Both the position numbers and the translations under genes were made by a program. Positions 36,362 to 45,140 of a DNA stretch of 64,000 nt are shown here, piece after piece. Origin of the DNA: Curtobacterium ammoniigenes NBRC 101786 (lineage in GTDB: Bacteria; Actinomycetota; Actinomycetes; Actinomycetales; Microbacteriaceae); the NCBI RefSeq assembly GCF_001571045.1, contig NZ_BCSV01000001.1, forward strand, positions 496,001 through 560,000. The letters run 5' to 3'. Below the pieces are notes generated by a model. That model ran no database searches. It saw only the letters and a list, made by a program, of their open reading frames with translations, and was not told the DNA's origin. Position 1 is the stretch's first letter, and every line of letters begins with the position of its first letter.

Positions 36362-37618
36362 GTGAATCTCACGCTCATAGTCGTCCTGGTCATCGCCCTG
36401 GCCTTGTTCTTCGATTTCACGAACGGCTTCCACGACACGGCGAACGCGATGGCAACCCCCATCGCCACGGGTGCGATGCGACCCACCGTCGCTGTCTCCG
36501 TCGCGGCGGTGCTGAATCTCGTCGGTGCCTTTCTCAGTACTGCCGTCGCGACGTCGATCTCGCACGGGCTGATCCGCGAGGGCGCGGGCGGGGTCGCGAT
36601 CACGCCGGGCATGATCTTCGCCGGGCTCATCGGCGCAGTCGTCTGGAACATGATCACGTGGCTCCGGGGATTGCCGTCGTCGTCGAGCCACGCGCTCTTC
36701 GGCGGCCTGATCGGTGCGGCGATCGCCGGCGCCGGGTTCGGATCGGTGAACTACGGAGCGCTGCTCACCGTCGTCATCGTGCCCGCGATGGTGTCACCCG
36801 TCATCGCGGCGCTCGTCGCGCTGCTGTGCACGCGAATCGCCTACCGGATCACCCGCCGCCCGACGTTCCCGAACGAGCGGGGCGGCTTCCGGATCGGTCA
36901 GATCTTCACGTCGTCGATGGTGTCGCTCGCGCACGGCACCAACGACGCTCAGAAGACCATGGGCGTGATCACGCTGACGCTGATCGCCGCCGGCGCCCAG
37001 TCCGCGACCCAGGGCGTGCAGCTGTGGGTCATTATTGCGTGCGCGACGGCCATCGCGCTCGGCACCTACACCGGCGGGTGGCGCATCATCCGCACGCTGG
37101 GCTCCGGGATCATCGAGATCCGCGCGACGCAGGGCTTCTCCGCGGAAGCCTCGACCGCTGCCACGATCCTCGTGTCGAGTCACCTCGGCTTCGCGCTGTC
37201 GACGACGCAGGTGACCTCTGGCGCGATCATCGGGGCAGGGCTCGGCCGACGTGGCTCCGCGATCCAGTGGTCGACGGCGGGGAAGATCGTCGTCGCCTGG
37301 TTCATCACGCTCCCGGCGGCAGCGCTCGTCGGCGCCGTGGCGGCGCTCATCGGGCACCTCGGGGACCTCGGGCTCATCATCGACGCCGTCATCGGCGCGG
37401 TCGTCATCGGTGGCCTCTACCTCTGGTCGCGCCGTCGGCCGATCGAGCAGGCCGCCACGATCGAGGTGGACGTGGCGGCGAACACCGTTCTGACGCGACG
37501 CGAACGCCGGGATCTGCAGCGTCGCAAGCGCGCCGAGCTCGTTGCTGCCCGACGCGTCGAGCTCAGCCGGGAGAAGACACTCCGACGGATGGCGGCTCGT
37601 CGTGGAGGACGGCGATGA
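36362..37618 (+). CDS. pit: Pit-family inorganic phosphate permease
   Basis: The 418-residue protein has two PHO4 repeats: the first with FDFTNGFHDTANAMATPIAT and the second with SLAHGTNDAQKTMGVITL, inverted relative to each other in the membrane. About ten helices are visible. The C-terminal ~55 residues are strongly basic (TRRERRDLQRRKRAEL) and probably cytoplasmic. It imports metal-phosphate using the proton gradient. GTG 36362 is the first start with similarity. The next small gene starts within its stop codon. Confidence 0.92.
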   Translation: MNLTLIVVLVIALALFFDFTNGFHDTANAMATPIATGAMRPTVAVSVAAVLNLVGAFLSTAVATSISHGLIREGAGGVAITPGMIFAGLIGAVVWNMITWLRGLPSSSSHALFGGLIGAAIAGAGFGSVNYGALLTVVIVPAMVSPVIAALVALLCTRIAYRITRRPTFPNERGGFRIGQIFTSSMVSLAHGTNDAQKTMGVITLTLIAAGAQSATQGVQLWVIIACATAIALGTYTGGWRIIRTLGSGIIEIRATQGFSAEASTAATILVSSHLGFALSTTQVTSGAIIGAGLGRRGSAIQWSTAGKIVVAWFITLPAAALVGAVAALIGHLGDLGLIIDAVIGAVVIGGLYLWSRRRPIEQAATIEVDVAANTVLTRRERRDLQRRKRAELVAARRVELSREKTLRRMAARRGGRR

Positions 37619-37908
37619 CCGCGGCCGCGTGGGGATCGATCCTGCTGGTCGCGGTCGTGTCCATCGTCGTGGCATGCAGCGTGGTCGCGATCTACGCCTC
37701 CGGTCTCCGGCTCTGGAGCACGGCCGACACCATGGCCGGCCGATACAGCGTGGCCGCTGATGGATCGGTCGCACCCGCGGACACGTCGTCGCCCCGGCAT
37801 GGAACGACGACGGGCGTCAGGCTCGTGCGCCTCGCTGCAATCGGGTGCTTCACGCTCAGCGGTGTCGTCGTCCTCTGGGGGATCTTCCTGCTCATTCCGC
37901 ACGCCTGA
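37615..37908 (+). CDS. Small two-helix membrane protein coupled to pit
   Basis: The 97-residue protein has transmembrane segments at about residues 6-28 (WGSILLVAVVSIVVACSVVA) and 74-94 (AAIGCFTLSGVVVLWGIFLL), with a polar loop between. Its ATG overlaps the pit TGA (ATGA), and GTGGAGG precedes it, so translation is coupled to the permease. It could be an accessory to the transporter; I recognise no family. Confidence 0.8.
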   Translation: MTAAAWGSILLVAVVSIVVACSVVAIYASGLRLWSTADTMAGRYSVAADGSVAPADTSSPRHGTTTGVRLVRLAAIGCFTLSGVVVLWGIFLLIPHA

Positions 37909-37967
37909 CGTGCTCCGCCCTTCGCATCGCGCTCAGCAGGTCGACAGGACCTGGACGCTCCACCCGA

Positions 37968-37973
37968 TACGCT
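37968..37973 (+). promoter_or_regulatory. -10 element of the adenosine deaminase gene
   Basis: TACGCT ends six bases before the ATG at 37980; the transcript is probably leaderless. Confidence 0.55.
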
Positions 37974-37979
37974 GAGCCC

Positions 37980-39092
37980 ATGACCTCCGATGCGCAGCGG
38001 TACACCCTTCCGGACGGCGGACCGAGCATCGTGGACCTGCCGAAGATCTCGCTGCACGATCATCTTGACGGCGGTCTTCGGCCCGCGACCGTGATCGAGC
38101 TCGCGGATGCCGGCGGCGTCGCGGTTCCCGCCGACGAGCCGGAGGCGCTGCGTTCGTGGTTCGCAGAGCAGGCGGACTCCGGCTCCCTCGTCGAGTACCT
38201 GAAGACGTTCGACCTGACCACTGCGGTCATGCAAACGGCGCCGGCGCTGGAACGCGTGGCGCGGGAATTCGTCGAGGACCTGCTGGCTGACGGGGTCATC
38301 TACGGCGAGGTCCGTTGGGCTCCCGAGCAGCACCTCGCGGGCGGGCTCTCGCTCGATGATGCCGTCGAAGCCGTGCAACGCGGCATCGACGAGGCCGTCG
38401 ATCGCGCGAATGGCGCCATCCTGGTCGGGCAGCTGGTGACCGCCATGCGGCACGCGGATCGCGGCCGTGAGATCGCCGAACTCGCTGTGCGGCATCGTGA
38501 TCGCGGCGTCGTCGGGTTCGACATCGCCGGTGCCGAGGACGGATTCCTGCCTTCACGGCATCGAGCCGCCTTCGATTATCTGGCGAGCGAGTACATGCCC
38601 GTCACCGTGCACGCGGGGGAGGCCGCGGGCCTCGAGTCGATCCGTTCCGCGCTGCTCGATGGCCGGGCCCTGCGACTTGGACACGGCGTCCGCATCTTTG
38701 AAGACATTGCGTTGGAATCTGCCGCGGACGGCTCCGCCCGCGCAACGCTTGGGCCGCTCGCGACCTGGGTGCGCGACCGGGAGATCCCGCTCGAGCTCTC
38801 GCCGTCGTCGAACCTGCAGACGGGCGCGATCGCGGCGTGGGGTGACGACATCGCCGATCATCCGTTCGACGTGCTCTACCAGCTCGGCTTCCGGGTGACC
38901 GTGAACACCGACAACCGTTTGATGAGCGGAACGACCTTGTCACGCGAGCTTGCCCTTCTCGCGCAGACCTTCGGGTACGAACTCACCGATCTCGCCGAGT
39001 TCCAGATGAACGCCGCGCTCGGTGCCTTCCTGCCGCTCGACGAGCGTGAATCGCTCATCGAGACGATCGCAGCCGCGTACGCGGAGGAGTAA
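37980..39092 (+). CDS. add: Adenosine deaminase
   Basis: The 370-residue protein has all metal and catalytic motifs of the family: SLHDHLDGGLRP (HxH zinc ligands), VTVHAGEAAG (zinc histidine and catalytic glutamate), RLGHGVR (histidine) and VNTDNRLMSGT (aspartates). It deaminates adenosine or deoxyadenosine to inosine. It is followed by a PTS EIIA gene seven bases after its stop, and PNP and a sugar-phosphate mutase are nearby, which together form a nucleoside salvage route. Confidence 0.96.
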   Translation: MTSDAQRYTLPDGGPSIVDLPKISLHDHLDGGLRPATVIELADAGGVAVPADEPEALRSWFAEQADSGSLVEYLKTFDLTTAVMQTAPALERVAREFVEDLLADGVIYGEVRWAPEQHLAGGLSLDDAVEAVQRGIDEAVDRANGAILVGQLVTAMRHADRGREIAELAVRHRDRGVVGFDIAGAEDGFLPSRHRAAFDYLASEYMPVTVHAGEAAGLESIRSALLDGRALRLGHGVRIFEDIALESAADGSARATLGPLATWVRDREIPLELSPSSNLQTGAIAAWGDDIADHPFDVLYQLGFRVTVNTDNRLMSGTTLSRELALLAQTFGYELTDLAEFQMNAALGAFLPLDERESLIETIAAAYAEE

Positions 39093-39099
39093 TCGGTCG

Positions 39100-39549
39100 A
39101 TGCCGCTGCCACCGCTGCCCGACACCGCCGTCGTGCTCCACGCCGCGGCGGTCGATTGGCGCGACGCCGTCTCGCGAACCGGGGAGGCGCTCGTCGCCTC
39201 CGGGCTGACCCTCCCGGAGTACACGGACGCGATGATCGACATGGTCCTGGAGCACGGGCCGTACATCGTGGTGTCGCCCGGCCTCGCACTCGCGCACGCG
39301 CGCCCCGGTCCCGCCGTGCTCCGCAACGGAATCGCGGTCGTCACGCTCGCGACGCCGATTCCATTCGGTCATGCGCACAACGATCCGGTTCAGGTGGTCC
39401 TCGGCCTGGCTGTGAATGCAGTCGGGGTGCACCTCGAGGCGGTGGGCGCGCTTGCGAACGTGTTCAACGATCCGTCCGTCACCATTCGGCTCGCGGCGGC
39501 ACGGTCGGCGGGCGAGGTTCGGACGATCCTCGGCGTCACTGCGGAGTGA
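39100..39549 (+). CDS. PTS EIIA component, ascorbate/mannitol type
   Basis: The 149-residue protein is a PTS EIIA type-2 domain. GPYIVVSPGLALAHARPG contains the phosphorylated histidine (about residue 67) in the form typical of the ascorbate (UlaC/SgaA) subgroup. It would take phosphate from HPr and pass it to EIIB. GGAGG at the end of add serves as ribosome binding site. The stop codon is inside the first copy of a 20-bp tandem repeat. No EIIC gene is in the window, so its transport partner is missing or elsewhere. Confidence 0.9.
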   Translation: MPLPPLPDTAVVLHAAAVDWRDAVSRTGEALVASGLTLPEYTDAMIDMVLEHGPYIVVSPGLALAHARPGPAVLRNGIAVVTLATPIPFGHAHNDPVQVVLGLAVNAVGVHLEAVGALANVFNDPSVTIRLAAARSAGEVRTILGVTAE

Positions 39550-39620
39550 GCGGGCTCACCGCGGAGTGAGCGGGCTCACCGCGGAATGACTGGGCTCACC
39601 GCGGAGTGAGCGGGCTCAGC
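39541..39620. repeat. Four 20-bp tandem palindromic repeats between EIIA and EIIB genes
   Basis: GCGGAGTGAGCGGGCTCACC occurs four times head to tail; copy 3 has two changes and copy 4 one near its end. Each copy holds the inverted repeat GTGAGC-GG-GCTCAC. Copy 1 supplies the EIIA stop and copy 4 the EIIB stop of the convergent genes. The array probably acts as a bidirectional terminator in the form of serial hairpins. Confidence 0.95.
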
Positions 39621-39888
39621 CGAGCGCCCGCTCCACGGCGGCGGTGATCTCCTGCTGGTCGAAGTGATTGCGGATCACGATGACTTCCGCGTAGGTGGAG
39701 CCGATCGCGTCGACGAACTCCGCGCTCGTCAGGATGACGTTGGCGTCCTCGGCAGCCTGGTGCACCGAGGCGACGTCTGCAGCGACGACCTCTGCTTCGA
39801 GCCCCAAGCTGGTGAGCGCGCGTTCCGCATTCACCTTGAGGATCCCGCTCGCGCCGATCCCGGCGCCGCAGATCGTGACGATCTTCAC
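39616..39888 (-). CDS. PTS EIIB component, ascorbate type
   Basis: The 90-residue protein begins VKIVTICGAGIGASGILKVN; the cysteine at residue 7 in CGAGIGAS is the phosphorylation site of the lactate/ascorbate EIIB superfamily. It would accept phosphate from EIIA and transfer it to a sugar carried by an EIIC. Unusually it is on the opposite strand and convergent to the EIIA gene. GTG is the start; TAGGAT lies six bases before it. Confidence 0.9.
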   Translation of the reverse strand: MKIVTICGAGIGASGILKVNAERALTSLGLEAEVVAADVASVHQAAEDANVILTSAEFVDAIGSTYAEVIVIRNHFDQQEITAAVERALG

Positions 39889-39894
39889 ACGGTG

Positions 39895-39900
39895 ATCCTA
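39895..39900 (-). promoter_or_regulatory. -10 element of the EIIB gene
   Basis: On the minus strand TAGGAT ends exactly six bases before the GTG start at 39888, predicting a leaderless transcript. Confidence 0.55.
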
Positions 39901-39958
39901 TGACGGGCGCGGTATCCCCAGGCGAGATGCGGTCCCAGAAGCGCAGGACGGCTGGCGC

Positions 39959-39964
39959 TATCGT
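39959..39964 (+). promoter_or_regulatory. -10 element of the purine nucleoside phosphorylase gene
   Basis: TATCGT ends seven bases before the ATG at 39972, with no ribosome binding site between. Confidence 0.5.
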
Positions 39965-39971
39965 GAACGCC

Positions 39972-40814
39972 ATGGCACCACCTCGCGCGACATCGTCGGA
40001 CCGACTCGAGGATCCGGCGACCGACCCAGTGGCCGTCGCAGCGGACGCCGCGGCGATCATCGCCGATCGAACTGGCATCGCTGAGTATCCGATCGCTGTC
40101 ACCCTCGGGAGCGGGTGGGGTCGCACCGCTGAGCAGCTCGGTGACACCGTCGCCGAGATCCCCGCGAGCGAGCTGCCCGGGTTCTCGGCGTCCGGCGTTC
40201 CGGGTCATGTCGGGTCCGTGCGCTCGGTGCGCCTCGCGGACGGCCGCGCCGTGCTCGTGCTCGGTGCGCGGACGCACCTCTACGAGAACCGCGGAGTCCG
40301 CGCCGTGGTGCACGGCGTTCGCGTCGCCGCCGCGCTCGGTGCGCGAACGATGGTTCTCACGAACGGCGCAGGTGGCATCGATCCCGAATGGGCACCCGGC
40401 ACGCCCGTGCTCATCCGGGACCACATCAACCTCACCGGGACCTCTCCACTTGAAGGACCGCAGTTCGTCGACCTGACGGACCTCTACTCGGCGCGGCTGC
40501 GAGCGATCGCACGCTCCGTCCAACCCGGCCTCGACGAAGGTGTGTACGTCCAGTTCCGCGGGCCGCAGTACGAGACCTGGGCGGAGGTCGCGATGGCGCG
40601 GACCATCGGGGGCACCATCGTGGGCATGTCGACGGCACTCGAGGCAATCGCCGCACGAGCGGCCGGGCTCGATGTGCTCGGCTTCTCACTCATCACGAAC
40701 CATGCCGCCGGCGTGCAATCGGAGCCGCTTGCCCACGACGACGTCCTGCAGGCGGGGCGCGCCGCCGAACCGGTCCTCGCAGCGCTCCTCGCAAAGGTGA
40801 TCACAGCACTATGA
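39972..40814 (+). CDS. punA: Purine nucleoside phosphorylase
   Basis: The 280-residue protein is a trimeric-type PNP: VTLGSGWGR (phosphate loop), GFSASGVPGHVGSV, LTNGAGGIDPEWAPG, FRGPQYETWAEV (base-binding glutamate region) and GMSTALEAIAARAAG. It splits purine nucleosides with phosphate into base and (deoxy)ribose-1-phosphate. The mutase gene overlaps its end by four bases, an arrangement that fits processing of the pentose phosphate. The frame is open 72 bases upstream; ATG 39972 is favoured by the -10 spacing. Confidence 0.94.
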   Translation: MAPPRATSSDRLEDPATDPVAVAADAAAIIADRTGIAEYPIAVTLGSGWGRTAEQLGDTVAEIPASELPGFSASGVPGHVGSVRSVRLADGRAVLVLGARTHLYENRGVRAVVHGVRVAAALGARTMVLTNGAGGIDPEWAPGTPVLIRDHINLTGTSPLEGPQFVDLTDLYSARLRAIARSVQPGLDEGVYVQFRGPQYETWAEVAMARTIGGTIVGMSTALEAIAARAAGLDVLGFSLITNHAAGVQSEPLAHDDVLQAGRAAEPVLAALLAKVITAL

Positions 40815-42514
40815 ACGTCGCTCCGGAGGCGCTGCTGGCGTCCGCGCAAACGTGGCTCGACCAGGATCCAGACTCCGACACCCGGGCAGAGCTGCGGCGC
40901 ATGATGGACGCCGCCCAGGCAGGCGACGACGGGGCGGTCGCCGCGCTCGCCGAACGGTTCGATGGTCGACTCACCTTCGGGACGGCAGGACTCCGGGCAG
41001 AGCTCGGGGCGGGGCCGCGGCGAATGAACCGCGTTGTGGTGACGCAGGCCGCGGCCGGCATCGCGCACTACCTCCGCGCCTCGGGCCGGCTGGAGCGCGT
41101 CGTGATCGGCTACGACGGCCGAGTCAACTCGGACGTCTTCGCGCGCGACTCCGCAGAGATCTTCGCCGGCGCGGGAATCGATGTCACGCTCCTCCCGGAG
41201 CCGCTGCCCACACCCGTCCTCGCGTTTGCGGTGCGTCACCTCGGTGCGGGAGCCGGAGTGATGGTGACGGCGAGCCACAACCCGCCCCGGGACAACGGCT
41301 ACAAGGTGTACCTCGGCGAGTCCGACGACGGTTCGCAGATCGTCCCGCCGGTCGACGGCGCGATCGCCGCCGCGATCGACGAGGTGGCACGGACGGACAT
41401 CAGGCGGTTGCCGCGCAGCGCCGACTACCGGGTCGCCGACGACGCGGTCCTCGCCGCGTATGTGACGGCAACCGCCGCGACCGTGCCGACACCGTCACTC
41501 ACGATCGATGCGCAACCTCGAGTGGTCTACACGGCGATGCACGGCGTCGGGTGGGGCACGCTCCGGCGGGTGTTCGCTGCCGCCGGCTTCGCGGAGCCGA
41601 CGACCGTCTCGGCGCAGATCGAGCCGGACGGCTCATTCCCGACCGTCCCCTTCCCGAATCCGGAGGAACCGGGGGCGATGGACCTGGTGCTCGGCGCAGC
41701 GGCAATGCATCGCGCCGACATCGCGATCGCGAACGATCCGGACGCCGATCGCCTGTCCGTGGCCGTCCCAGGACGCGACGGACGCTGGCGCGTGCTGTCC
41801 GGGAACGAGGTCGGGTGGCTCCTCGGGTGGCGCGCCGCGGAGCGTGCGGCGTCGGAGGGCCTTGGGTCCGTGCTTGCCGATGCAGACGTGGCGCCGACCC
41901 TCGCGGCGAGCATCGTCAGCGCTCCGGCGCTCCGCACCGTTGCCGCGCACTACGGGCTGCGGTATCGCGACACGCTCACCGGGTTCAAGTGGGTGTCCCG
42001 CGTTCCCGGGCTGGTCTACGGGTACGAGGAAGCGCTCGGATATCTCGTCGATCCGACTGTCGTGCGCGATAAGGACGGCATCTCCGCGGCGCTCGCAGTC
42101 GTCGCGCTCGCGACAGACCTCCGTGCCAGCGGGAGCACGATGCTGGACCGCCTCGACGCCTTCGCCGAGACGTTCGGTGCGTTCGCCTCCGAGCAAGTGG
42201 CCGTGCGGGTCGACGACATTCAGCGGATCCAGGAGGCGATGCGCTCGCTCAGAGCATCGCCGCCGTCATCGGTCGCAGACCGGGCCGTCGAACAGGTCAC
42301 CGACTATCTGCACGGCACCGCGGATCTGCCCGCCTCGGACATCGTGCGATGGGACCTGTCCGGGGAGGCGAGGATCATCGTGCGTCCGAGCGGCACCGAA
42401 CCGAAGCTCAAGGTCTACATCGACGCACGCGCGAGCGATCTCACGACGGCTCGATCGGTCGTGGAATCGCTCGCAGCGGGCGTTCGAACGCTCCTCCCGC
42501 TCGACCCGCGCTGA
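40811..42514 (+). CDS. Phosphohexomutase-superfamily enzyme (PGM/PMM, possibly phosphopentomutase)
   Basis: The 567-residue protein has the four superfamily motifs: phosphoserine loop VTASHNPPRDNGYK, metal loop NDPDADRLSV, sugar loop YGYEEALGY and phosphate loop RPSGTEPKLKVY. Its length and N-terminus (LTFGTAGLRAELGAGPRRMN) fit the PGM2-like branch, which includes phosphopentomutases. Because it is coupled to PNP (ATGA overlap), conversion of ribose-1-phosphate to ribose-5-phosphate is an attractive inference; phosphoglucomutase or phosphomannomutase activity remains possible. Confidence 0.92.
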   Translation: MNVAPEALLASAQTWLDQDPDSDTRAELRRMMDAAQAGDDGAVAALAERFDGRLTFGTAGLRAELGAGPRRMNRVVVTQAAAGIAHYLRASGRLERVVIGYDGRVNSDVFARDSAEIFAGAGIDVTLLPEPLPTPVLAFAVRHLGAGAGVMVTASHNPPRDNGYKVYLGESDDGSQIVPPVDGAIAAAIDEVARTDIRRLPRSADYRVADDAVLAAYVTATAATVPTPSLTIDAQPRVVYTAMHGVGWGTLRRVFAAAGFAEPTTVSAQIEPDGSFPTVPFPNPEEPGAMDLVLGAAAMHRADIAIANDPDADRLSVAVPGRDGRWRVLSGNEVGWLLGWRAAERAASEGLGSVLADADVAPTLAASIVSAPALRTVAAHYGLRYRDTLTGFKWVSRVPGLVYGYEEALGYLVDPTVVRDKDGISAALAVVALATDLRASGSTMLDRLDAFAETFGAFASEQVAVRVDDIQRIQEAMRSLRASPPSSVADRAVEQVTDYLHGTADLPASDIVRWDLSGEARIIVRPSGTEPKLKVYIDARASDLTTARSVVESLAAGVRTLLPLDPR

Positions 42515-42524
42515 AGCCGAACGC

Positions 42525-44291
42525 TCAGGCGATCTCGAGCAGCACGTGCCCAGACGAGATGGTCTGGCCGACCGGAGCGTTGAGCGCCGTGACCACGCCG
42601 TCCCGGTGCGCTTGAACCGGCTGCTCCATCTTCATCGCTTCGAGCACGACGAGCAGATCGCCCGCGACGACCTGCTGTCCCTCGCTCACCGCGAGCTTGA
42701 CAACCGTCGCCTGCATCGGCGACGTGACACTCGAGCCGCTCGCAGCTCGGGTCCCGCCCCGGACCGCGCTGGAACGGCGCTTCGGAGGAGCCGTCGCGGC
42801 ACGCCGAGGACCGGCCACGCCGACGAGCGACGGCATCGTCACTTCGACGCGCTTGCCCTCCACCTCGACGACGACGCTGGACCGCTCCGCGGGCGCGGGG
42901 AGCGCCTCCGGCTCGCCCGACCACGCCGGGATCTGGTTGTCGAAGTCGGTCTCGATCCACTGCGTGTAGATGGCGAACGGGGTGGTGTCGTCCGTCGCGA
43001 ACGCCGGGTCAGCGACGACCGCACGGTGGAACGGAAGGACCGTCGGGAGGCCCGCCACATCGAATTCCGCAAGCGCACGTCGCGACCGTGCGAGCGCGTC
43101 GGCCCGCGACGAACCCGTCACGACGAGTTTCGCCAGCAGCGAGTCGAACGCGCCCGAGATCACATCACCCGAGACGACGCCCGAGTCGACGCGCACTCCG
43201 GGACCGGCCGGTGGTGCGAAGACGTGCACCGGCCCGGGGGCCGGGAAGAAGTTGCGGCCCGGGTCCTCGCCATTGATGCGGAACTCGAACGAGTGGCCTC
43301 GGGGTTCAGGGTCGGGGTAGTCCAGCAGACCGCCCTCGGCGATCCGGAACTGCTCGAGCACGAGATCGATGCCGGTCACCTCTTCGGACACGCAGTGCTC
43401 CACCTGGAGGCGCGTGTTCACCTCGAGGAAGGAGACCGTGCCGTCCGCGCCGATGAGGAACTCGCACGTTCCTGCGCCGAGGTAGCCGACCTCGCGAAGA
43501 ATGGCCTTCGACGCGCTGTACAGGGAGTCGCGTTGGGCGTCGGTCAGGTACGGCGCTGGCGCTTCTTCGACGAGCTTCTGATGCCGGCGCTGCAACGAGC
43601 AGTCGCGGGTAGACACGACGACAACCGTGCCCTCGGCGTCGGCCAGGCACTGCGTCTCGACGTGCCGCGGCTTGTCCAGGTACTTCTCGACGAAGCACTC
43701 GCCACGACCGAACGCGGCGATGGCTTCGCGGGTCGCGGAGTCGAAGAGCTCCGGGATCTCCTCGCGCGTCCGCGCGACCTTGAGCCCGCGACCGCCGCCG
43801 CCGAACGCGGCCTTGATGGCGACCGGGAGCCCGACCTCGTCGGCGAATGCGATGACCTCATCGACTCCGGCGACCGGCTCCAGGGTTCCCGGCGCGAGCG
43901 GCGCACCGACCTTCTCGGCGACGTGTCGAGCGGACACCTTGTCGCCGAGTCGTTCGATCGACTCGGGCGACGGGCCGATCCACGTCAGCCCCGCGTCGAT
44001 CACGGCACGGGCGAAGTCGGCGTTCTCGGCGAGAAAGCCGTATCCCGGGTGCACGGCGTCCGCCCCGGAGCGACGCGCCACCGAGATGATCTTGTCGATC
44101 ACGAGGTAGGTGTCGGCGCTTGTGGTCCCGTTCAGCGCGTAAGCCTCGTCGGCGAGACGGACATGCAGCGCGTCCCGGTCCTGATCCGCGTACACCGCGA
44201 CCGAGCGCTTTCCAGCGTCCCGAGCCGCCCGAATGATGCGGACGGCGATCTCGCCGCGATTGGCAATGAGCACCTTGCTGAAGCGAGCCAT
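42525..44291 (-). CDS. accA3: Acyl-CoA carboxylase alpha subunit: biotin carboxylase with BCCP
   Basis: The 588-residue protein has a biotin carboxylase half ([23 protein letters not shown]-grasp [36 protein letters not shown]) and a C-terminal biotinyl domain with the biotinylated lysine in EAMKM about 35 residues from the end. It carboxylates biotin with ATP and bicarbonate and works with the beta and epsilon subunits encoded 6 kb away to make malonyl- or methylmalonyl-CoA. The Maf gene is 79 bases upstream on the same strand. The symbol follows mycobacterial usage. Confidence 0.95.
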   Translation of the reverse strand: MARFSKVLIANRGEIAVRIIRAARDAGKRSVAVYADQDRDALHVRLADEAYALNGTTSADTYLVIDKIISVARRSGADAVHPGYGFLAENADFARAVIDAGLTWIGPSPESIERLGDKVSARHVAEKVGAPLAPGTLEPVAGVDEVIAFADEVGLPVAIKAAFGGGGRGLKVARTREEIPELFDSATREAIAAFGRGECFVEKYLDKPRHVETQCLADAEGTVVVVSTRDCSLQRRHQKLVEEAPAPYLTDAQRDSLYSASKAILREVGYLGAGTCEFLIGADGTVSFLEVNTRLQVEHCVSEEVTGIDLVLEQFRIAEGGLLDYPDPEPRGHSFEFRINGEDPGRNFFPAPGPVHVFAPPAGPGVRVDSGVVSGDVISGAFDSLLAKLVVTGSSRADALARSRRALAEFDVAGLPTVLPFHRAVVADPAFATDDTTPFAIYTQWIETDFDNQIPAWSGEPEALPAPAERSSVVVEVEGKRVEVTMPSLVGVAGPRRAATAPPKRRSSAVRGGTRAASGSSVTSPMQATVVKLAVSEGQQVVAGDLLVVLEAMKMEQPVQAHRDGVVTALNAPVGQTISSGHVLLEIA

Positions 44292-44370
44292 GGAAGACCA
44301 CAGTATTCGCGCCTCCAGCCCGCGAATTGAGTGGCATCGACAAGAAAGGTGCCGGGAGGTGGGCGGATAC

Positions 44371-45126
44371 CTACAGCGTCGACCAGAGGTCGTGCCACGT
44401 CACGTCGAAGCCGACGCGGAGCATGCGTCGGAGCATCGGCAGGGACAGCCCGACGACGGCTGACGGTGCGCCGTCGATCCGGCTGATGTATGCGGCGGCG
44501 CGCCCGTCGATGGTGAACGCGCCGGCGACCTCCAGCGGCTCGTCCGTCGCCACGTACGCGTCGATCTCGTCCGGGTCCATGTCCTCGGCAAAGGTGAGAC
44601 GAGCGCTGTCGACCGCAACAACGTGGTCGCCGCGCACCTCGAGCCCATCGGCGCCGAGCAGCGGCCCGCACCGGAGCTCGCGCCCGGAACTGGACGGCGC
44701 CGCCGGTGGCACCCGGACCTCGGCACCGTTCGGCGCGACCCGGTCGCGGCGCCGATCGACCACGCAGTGACCTGACCACAGCACGCCCGAACCCGCAGCG
44801 AGCATCTCCCGCCACCGGGCTCGCGCGACAGCCGGGTCGTGCGGCTTTCCATACAGTCGTCCCGCGACCTCGAACGCTGAATCGCCGCCGAAGACAAGGC
44901 CGTCCACCGGGTGCCCGGCGACGCTCCGATCGGCGACTGCATGCGCCTTCGCCAACGCGAGCAGCGACACGAGCTCGGGACCGCTGAGCGCACGCCCCAG
45001 GGTCGCCTCCGCGTCCGCCGCGGCAGCGTCCTCGTCGACACCGGGCGCGACGAGCACCGGCTCGATGCCCGACTGCGCAAGGAGCGATCGACGTGCCGGC
45101 GAGGTGCTCGCGAGGTACAGGCGCAT
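44371..45126 (-). CDS. maf: Maf-family nucleotide pyrophosphatase
   Basis: The 251-residue protein starts with [19 protein letters not shown], the Maf signature, and has [20 protein letters not shown] and [20 protein letters not shown]. Family members hydrolyse non-canonical or pyrimidine nucleoside triphosphates. The length is slightly above the usual ~200, from an insert around residues 135-160 ([20 protein letters not shown]). In actinobacteria Maf usually sits between the epsilon and alpha carboxylase genes, and here it still precedes alpha. It is divergent from the TRAM gene by only 14 bases. Confidence 0.92.
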   Translation of the reverse strand: MRLYLASTSPARRSLLAQSGIEPVLVAPGVDEDAAAADAEATLGRALSGPELVSLLALAKAHAVADRSVAGHPVDGLVFGGDSAFEVAGRLYGKPHDPAVARARWREMLAAGSGVLWSGHCVVDRRRDRVAPNGAEVRVPPAAPSSSGRELRCGPLLGADGLEVRGDHVVAVDSARLTFAEDMDPDEIDAYVATDEPLEVAGAFTIDGRAAAYISRIDGAPSAVVGLSLPMLRRMLRVGFDVTWHDLWSTL

Positions 45127-45140
45127 GCGACCATCGTTCC

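Noticed and set aside
39541..39620. CRISPR-like array
   Set aside because: Copies of 20 bp are directly adjacent without spacers and contain the stop codons of two genes; it is a simple tandem repeat.
41508..44330. 940-codon open frame spanning the mutase end and the carboxylase alpha gene
   Set aside because: It crosses two convergent real genes, is antisense to one, and encodes no domain.
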